This document shows positions 60,824-64,000 of a stretch of 64,000 nt of DNA, one piece after another. Position 1 is the stretch's first letter. Every line of letters begins with the position of its first letter. The translations under genes and the position numbers were made by a program. The stretch is from positions 62,001 through 126,000 of the forward strand of contig JAZOMZ010000026.1 of assembly GCA_045654205.1 (NCBI GenBank). Direction: 5' to 3'. This stretch comes from Enterocola sp045654205. Its GTDB lineage: Bacteria > Bacteroidota > Bacteroidia > Bacteroidales > Paludibacteraceae. A model generated the notes under the pieces. It ran no database searches. It had not been told where the DNA came from and saw nothing but the letters and a program-made list of their open reading frames with translations.

Positions 60824-61450
60824 ATGAATAACAACGTAATCATATCAATCTTCCTAGTGGTGTGCGCATCGCTAACCTACTTGTTTAAAGAGAAAGATAA
60901 TTTCGTCTTTAGACAATTAGTTAGTGCATTCGGCTATTACTATAGATATCAAAAGTTAACCTTCAGGGAGCATTTTATCCAAGGTTTTACTTTTTTTATT
61001 GGTACTATTGGTTTTGCTTTGTTGTTTTCGCAATATTTTCAAGGCGATACATTTTCATACAGTACATTTCTGCTATTTTGTGCAGCTATATTGGCATTTA
61101 TTTTGCTAAAAGTGCTATGTATGAGAGTGTATTTTTCTTGTTTTTATGGCAAAAGAGCCAACAATATTTTAAATCAACACATCAGACTCGTAGGTATAGC
61201 AGGAATTATATCATTCGTTTGCTTTATTTTTATTAGGTTTACTCCTGAGTCTACTCATATCATTTGGTACGTGATAACAATATTAACATATCTACTTATT
61301 TCATTATCATATTGTTATCTTCTTTTTAAATATTTTTTTAATGGATTTGAATTGAGTTTGCATTTTATTTTGTATCTTTGCACCCTTGAAATTTTACCCT
61401 TGCTTGTAGTGTATAAAGCAGTAGGTGAAATGTTAAAATTAACAATTTAA
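60824..61450 (+). CDS. DUF4271-family membrane protein
   Basis: A 208-residue integral membrane protein with five or six hydrophobic segments (residues 4-19, 48-65, 76-95, 118-140, 146-170, 178-200). Family proteins regularly precede hemD and rnpA in Bacteroidota, as here. No function is established that I know of. Its 3' end holds an internal promoter-like TATCTTTG (61373-61380) for hemD. Confidence 0.8.
   Translation: MNNNVIISIFLVVCASLTYLFKEKDNFVFRQLVSAFGYYYRYQKLTFREHFIQGFTFFIGTIGFALLFSQYFQGDTFSYSTFLLFCAAILAFILLKVLCMRVYFSCFYGKRANNILNQHIRLVGIAGIISFVCFIFIRFTPESTHIIWYVITILTYLLISLSYCYLLFKYFFNGFELSLHFILYLCTLEILPLLVVYKAVGEMLKLTI
61373..61380 (+). promoter_or_regulatory. Internal promoter -7 box for hemD
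   Basis: TATCTTTG followed by CACC, within the DUF4271 coding region, with TTG (61352-61354) 18 bases upstream. It lies 83 bases before the hemD start. Confidence 0.5.
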
Positions 61451-61462
61451 AATTGCAATACC

Positions 61463-62224
61463 TTGAAAATTAAGAAAATATTGGTTTCACAACCAAAACC
61501 TGCCGGAGATAAATCTCCATACTTCGATATTGAAAAAAAATACGGCGTAGAAATAGAATTCAAGCCACTTATTAAAGTAGAAGGTCTTTCATTACAAGAA
61601 TTTAGAGCTCAAAGAGTAGAAGTTAAAGACTTCACAGCAATAGTTTTTTCTGCTCGTACTGCAATAGATCACTTCTTTCATTTGTGTGAAGAAATGCGTT
61701 ATACAGTGCCAGATACTATGAAGTATTTCTGTGTTTCTGAAAAAATCGCTTCATATCTTCAAAAATACATTCAATATCGTAAACGTAAAGTTTTCTTCCC
61801 TCCAGTAGAAACAAACAAATTGGAAGAACTTCTTCCACAAATCAAACGTCACTCAGATGAAAAATATCTAGTAGCGGTGGCAGATGTTAGCAAAGATTCT
61901 TTTGTGGATGTATTAGAAAAACTTAATATCAAATGTGCAAAAGCTGCATTCTACAAAACAGTAAGTGCTGATATCGCTGGCGGAAAAGATTTCGAATACG
62001 ATATGGTTACTTTCTTTAGTCCAGAAGGTATTCATTCTTTAAAGAAAAACTATCCAAATTTCGAGCAAGGTGAAGTAGTTATTGCTGCACTAGGTGCAAA
62101 AACTGCAAAAGCTGTAGAAGAAGCAGGTTGGAGACTTGATATTAGTGCTCCAAACCCACAAGCACCATCAATTACAGCTGCAATAGACCTGTTCTTTAAA
62201 GAAAACAAAGTAAATAAAAAATAA
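61463..62224 (+). CDS. hemD: Uroporphyrinogen-III synthase
   Basis: HemD cyclises hydroxymethylbilane with ring-D inversion to uroporphyrinogen III, for heme and corrinoids. The 253-residue protein shows the bilobed HemD pattern: KKILVSQPKPAGDKS at the start, VFSARTAIDHFF near 60, VSEKIASYLQKY near 92, TFFSPEGIHSLKKNYP near 190 and IAALGAKTAKAVEEAG near 210. The start is TTG at 61463: the DUF4271 stop is in the same frame just upstream and there is no suitable ATG. Confidence 0.87.
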   Translation: MKIKKILVSQPKPAGDKSPYFDIEKKYGVEIEFKPLIKVEGLSLQEFRAQRVEVKDFTAIVFSARTAIDHFFHLCEEMRYTVPDTMKYFCVSEKIASYLQKYIQYRKRKVFFPPVETNKLEELLPQIKRHSDEKYLVAVADVSKDSFVDVLEKLNIKCAKAAFYKTVSADIAGGKDFEYDMVTFFSPEGIHSLKKNYPNFEQGEVVIAALGAKTAKAVEEAGWRLDISAPNPQAPSITAAIDLFFKENKVNKK

Positions 62225-62244
62225 ACTTAGTTTAAACTCTATAT

Positions 62245-62279
62245 AATATCCCAAAAATTCAGTATTTTTGGGATATTTT
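62245..62279 (+). terminator. hemD terminator overlapping the rnpA promoter
   Basis: Thirteen-bp stem AATATCCCAAAAA/TTTTTGGGATATT (62245-62257, 62265-62277) followed by T's. The right arm contains TATTTTTG (62263-62270), a -7 box for rnpA. Confidence 0.75.
62263..62270 (+). promoter_or_regulatory. rnpA promoter -7 box
   Basis: TATTTTTG, 16 bases before the rnpA ATG (62287), within the right arm of the hemD terminator stem. Confidence 0.45.
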
Positions 62280-62286
62280 ATTTTAT

Positions 62287-62640
62287 ATGCCAAACACACT
62301 AAAGAAAATAGAAAGACTACACGGCAAAGCAGATACAGAAAATCTATTTGCAGGCAAGAAAAAGAGCGTATATGTACATCCGCTTAGGGTCGTTTACAAG
62401 GCTCAAACAGAAGAAGGTTTGCCTACAAGAATAATGGTAATTGTTCCAAAGAGATTTTTCAAACATGCTGTGGATAGAAATCTGCTTAAACGCAGACTTA
62501 GAGAGGCGTATAGACTAAACAAAAGAGAGCTAAAATACGATATTGCATTTATATATTCTTGCGATGAAATCGCAGATTTTTCTACTTTGGGAAAATGTGT
62601 GGTAAAGGCATTGGATAAAATAGCAGAAAAGAATGACTGA
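62287..62640 (+). CDS. rnpA: Ribonuclease P protein component
   Basis: RnpA helps the RNase P RNA bind pre-tRNA 5' leaders. The 117-residue basic protein contains the family RNR core in a PKRFFKHAVDRNLLKRRLREAYR region (about residues 54-76), preceded by a beta-rich N-terminus and followed by a short C-terminal helix (CVVKALDKIAEK). Its last eight bases overlap uvrA. The rpmH gene that is often upstream is not adjacent here. Confidence 0.94.
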   Translation: MPNTLKKIERLHGKADTENLFAGKKKSVYVHPLRVVYKAQTEEGLPTRIMVIVPKRFFKHAVDRNLLKRRLREAYRLNKRELKYDIAFIYSCDEIADFSTLGKCVVKALDKIAEKND

Positions 62641-64000
62641 GCAGACCTACATAGAAATATATGGCGCAAGGGAACACAATTTAAAGAATGTTGATGTAAA
62701 GATTCCGCACAACAAACTCACTGTCATTACAGGGCTTAGTGGGAGTGGAAAATCTTCATTGGCATTTGATACCCTTTATGCAGAAGGTCAACGTCGCTAT
62801 ATAGAAACTTTTTCTGCCTATGCTCGCAACTTTCTTGGCAATATTGAGCGTCCAGAGGTGGATGAGATAAGTGGTCTTAGTCCTGTTATTGCGATAGAGC
62901 AAAAAACTACCAACAAAAATCCACGTTCCACAGTTGGGACAACCACAGAAATATATGACTTTCTTCGTCTTTTATTTGCTCGTGCTGGTCAAGCGTATTC
63001 ATATGTTACTGGCAAGCCAATGATAAAATATACAGAGGCTCAAATATTAGAAATTCTATACAGAGACTACAATCAAAAGAAAATTTATCTTCTAGCTCCG
63101 CTTGTTAGGGCAAGAAAAGGACATTATCGTGAACTTTTTGAAACATTAAGAAAAAAAGGTTTCCTTAGGGTAAGAATTGATGGTGAGCTTCAAGAAGTGT
63201 TGCCAGATATGAGGCTTGATAGGTACAAAATTCACGATGTGGAACTTGTGGTAGATAGACTACAGGTGACGCAAGAAAATGAAAAAAGACTTATCCAGTC
63301 ACTTTCTGTGGCTATGAATCAAGGGAATGGTTTGTGTGCTGTAATAGAAAAAGATGGCTCAGATGTTCGTTACTTTAGTAGGAACTTGATGTGTCCTGAT
63401 AGCGGAATAGCATATTCAGAGCCTGCTCCTCACAATTTTTCTTTCAATTCGCCAAAAGGTTATTGTCCTAGATGTAATGGCTTGGGTTATGTAAGTGAAA
63501 TAGATAGAGATAAATTATTCCCAAACAAAGAACTTAGCATCGCAGAGGGTGGCATAGAACCACTTGGAAAATATAAGCCCGCTAGTGTGTTTATGCAGTT
63601 AGAGGCTTTGTGTAATCTCTATGAATGCGACCTTAAAACTCCAATTAAGGATTTCCCAGAAGAACTGATAGAAAAAATAGTTAATGGTTCAGACGATAGT
63701 TTGTTAACAAAAAGTACCGTATCTGGGCTGAGTGACTATGCTAGTACATTTGACGGACTTATAGAATATATCAAACTTATGGCAGAAACCGATGCTTCTT
63801 CGGAGCGTTGGGCTGAGAATTTTTCTCAAACAGTGGTTTGTCCAGAATGTAAAGGCACTCGATTAAATATTGAAGCTCTTCACTATAAAATAGCTGATTA
63901 TAATATAGCCGAACTTTCTTCGATGGATATTGGCGACCTTTATACATTTTTTCAAAATATAGAGGAAAAATTAACCGATACCCAAAAGAAGATAGCTACA
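62633..64000 (+). CDS. uvrA: Excinuclease ABC subunit A, 5' part (runs off the window)
   Basis: UvrA recognises bulky DNA lesions in nucleotide excision repair. About 456 residues are visible. The first ABC domain has the Walker A GLSGSGKSS near residue 35 and FDTLYAEGQRRYIETFS. The NFSFNSPKGYCPRCNGLG segment near residue 270 is the second half of the first zinc finger; its first half is CPDS instead of CPxC. VVCPECKGTRLN near residue 402 is the conserved signature after the UvrB-binding region. The start ATG overlaps rnpA. Confidence 0.97.
   Translation, partial: MTEQTYIEIYGAREHNLKNVDVKIPHNKLTVITGLSGSGKSSLAFDTLYAEGQRRYIETFSAYARNFLGNIERPEVDEISGLSPVIAIEQKTTNKNPRSTVGTTTEIYDFLRLLFARAGQAYSYVTGKPMIKYTEAQILEILYRDYNQKKIYLLAPLVRARKGHYRELFETLRKKGFLRVRIDGELQEVLPDMRLDRYKIHDVELVVDRLQVTQENEKRLIQSLSVAMNQGNGLCAVIEKDGSDVRYFSRNLMCPDSGIAYSEPAPHNFSFNSPKGYCPRCNGLGYVSEIDRDKLFPNKELSIAEGGIEPLGKYKPASVFMQLEALCNLYECDLKTPIKDFPEELIEKIVNGSDDSLLTKSTVSGLSDYASTFDGLIEYIKLMAETDASSERWAENFSQTVVCPECKGTRLNIEALHYKIADYNIAELSSMDIGDLYTFFQNIEEKLTDTQKKIAT

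Overview
The window reads as chromosomal DNA of a low-GC member of the Bacteroidota, most likely order Bacteroidales. The evidence is a type III glutamine synthetase, a succinylornithine-type carbamoyltransferase (argF'), C-terminal secretion signals of the type IX system, DUF2723, DUF4271 and M20/argB neighbourhoods, tRNA without an encoded CCA, no Shine-Dalgarno sequences, and the Bacteroidota promoter signature (TTG or TTTG, about 19 bases, then TAnnTTTG) in front of many genes. No rRNA, CRISPR array, prophage or transposase was seen. No species is named.

Layout. 1-1865: 5' part of a secreted adhesin-like protein. 2-6 kb: mutS and an SDR fused to a zinc ribbon. 6-13.5 kb: minus-strand run of a small lipoprotein, metK, an SDR, an acetyltransferase-like protein, an Ig-like lipoprotein and glyS. 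13.6-17.3 kb: topoisomerase IV subunit A, tsaE and a 5-formyltetrahydrofolate cyclo-ligase whose reading frame has absorbed palindromic repeats. 17.4-22.1 kb: lpxH, then a tight row of LysE exporter, glycosyltransferase, glutaminyl cyclase, FNT channel and rnhB. 22.1-24.6 kb: an AT-rich accessory module with four 33-bp-spaced operator-like repeats, an AAA ATPase/DUF4143 protein and an exported protein, bracketed by two copies of the same hairpin. 24.6-34 kb: an antiporter and the proline/arginine genes proA, proB, argF' and proC, with an acyl-CoA synthetase and an XRE-cupin regulator inside. 34-45 kb: ribD-cls-aroK, prmC, a CAT tRNA, ribF, an outer-membrane-like protein, glnN and topA. 45-51 kb: Dabb protein, purT, a large T9SS cargo protein and a small anchored protein. 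51-58 kb: purD, polysaccharide deacetylase, DUF2723, rluD and a PASTA protein. 58-64 kb: an argE-like M20 hydrolase, trmH, argB, DUF4271, hemD, rnpA and the start of uvrA.

Genes acting together: argB, argF' and the M20 hydrolase are three steps of acylated-intermediate arginine synthesis, and a diagnostic proline in ArgF' points to succinylated intermediates. proB, proA and proC are the complete glutamate-to-proline route.

The most notable signals are non-coding: (i) an 83-bp structured repeat present once in an intergenic gap and once inside a coding sequence, with compensatory base changes; (ii) a roughly 127-bp structured element starting at the stop codons of both topA and proC; (iii) four 18-bp repeats at exactly 33-bp spacing around the ATPase promoter; (iv) reused terminator hairpin families. 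All counts were made by eye.
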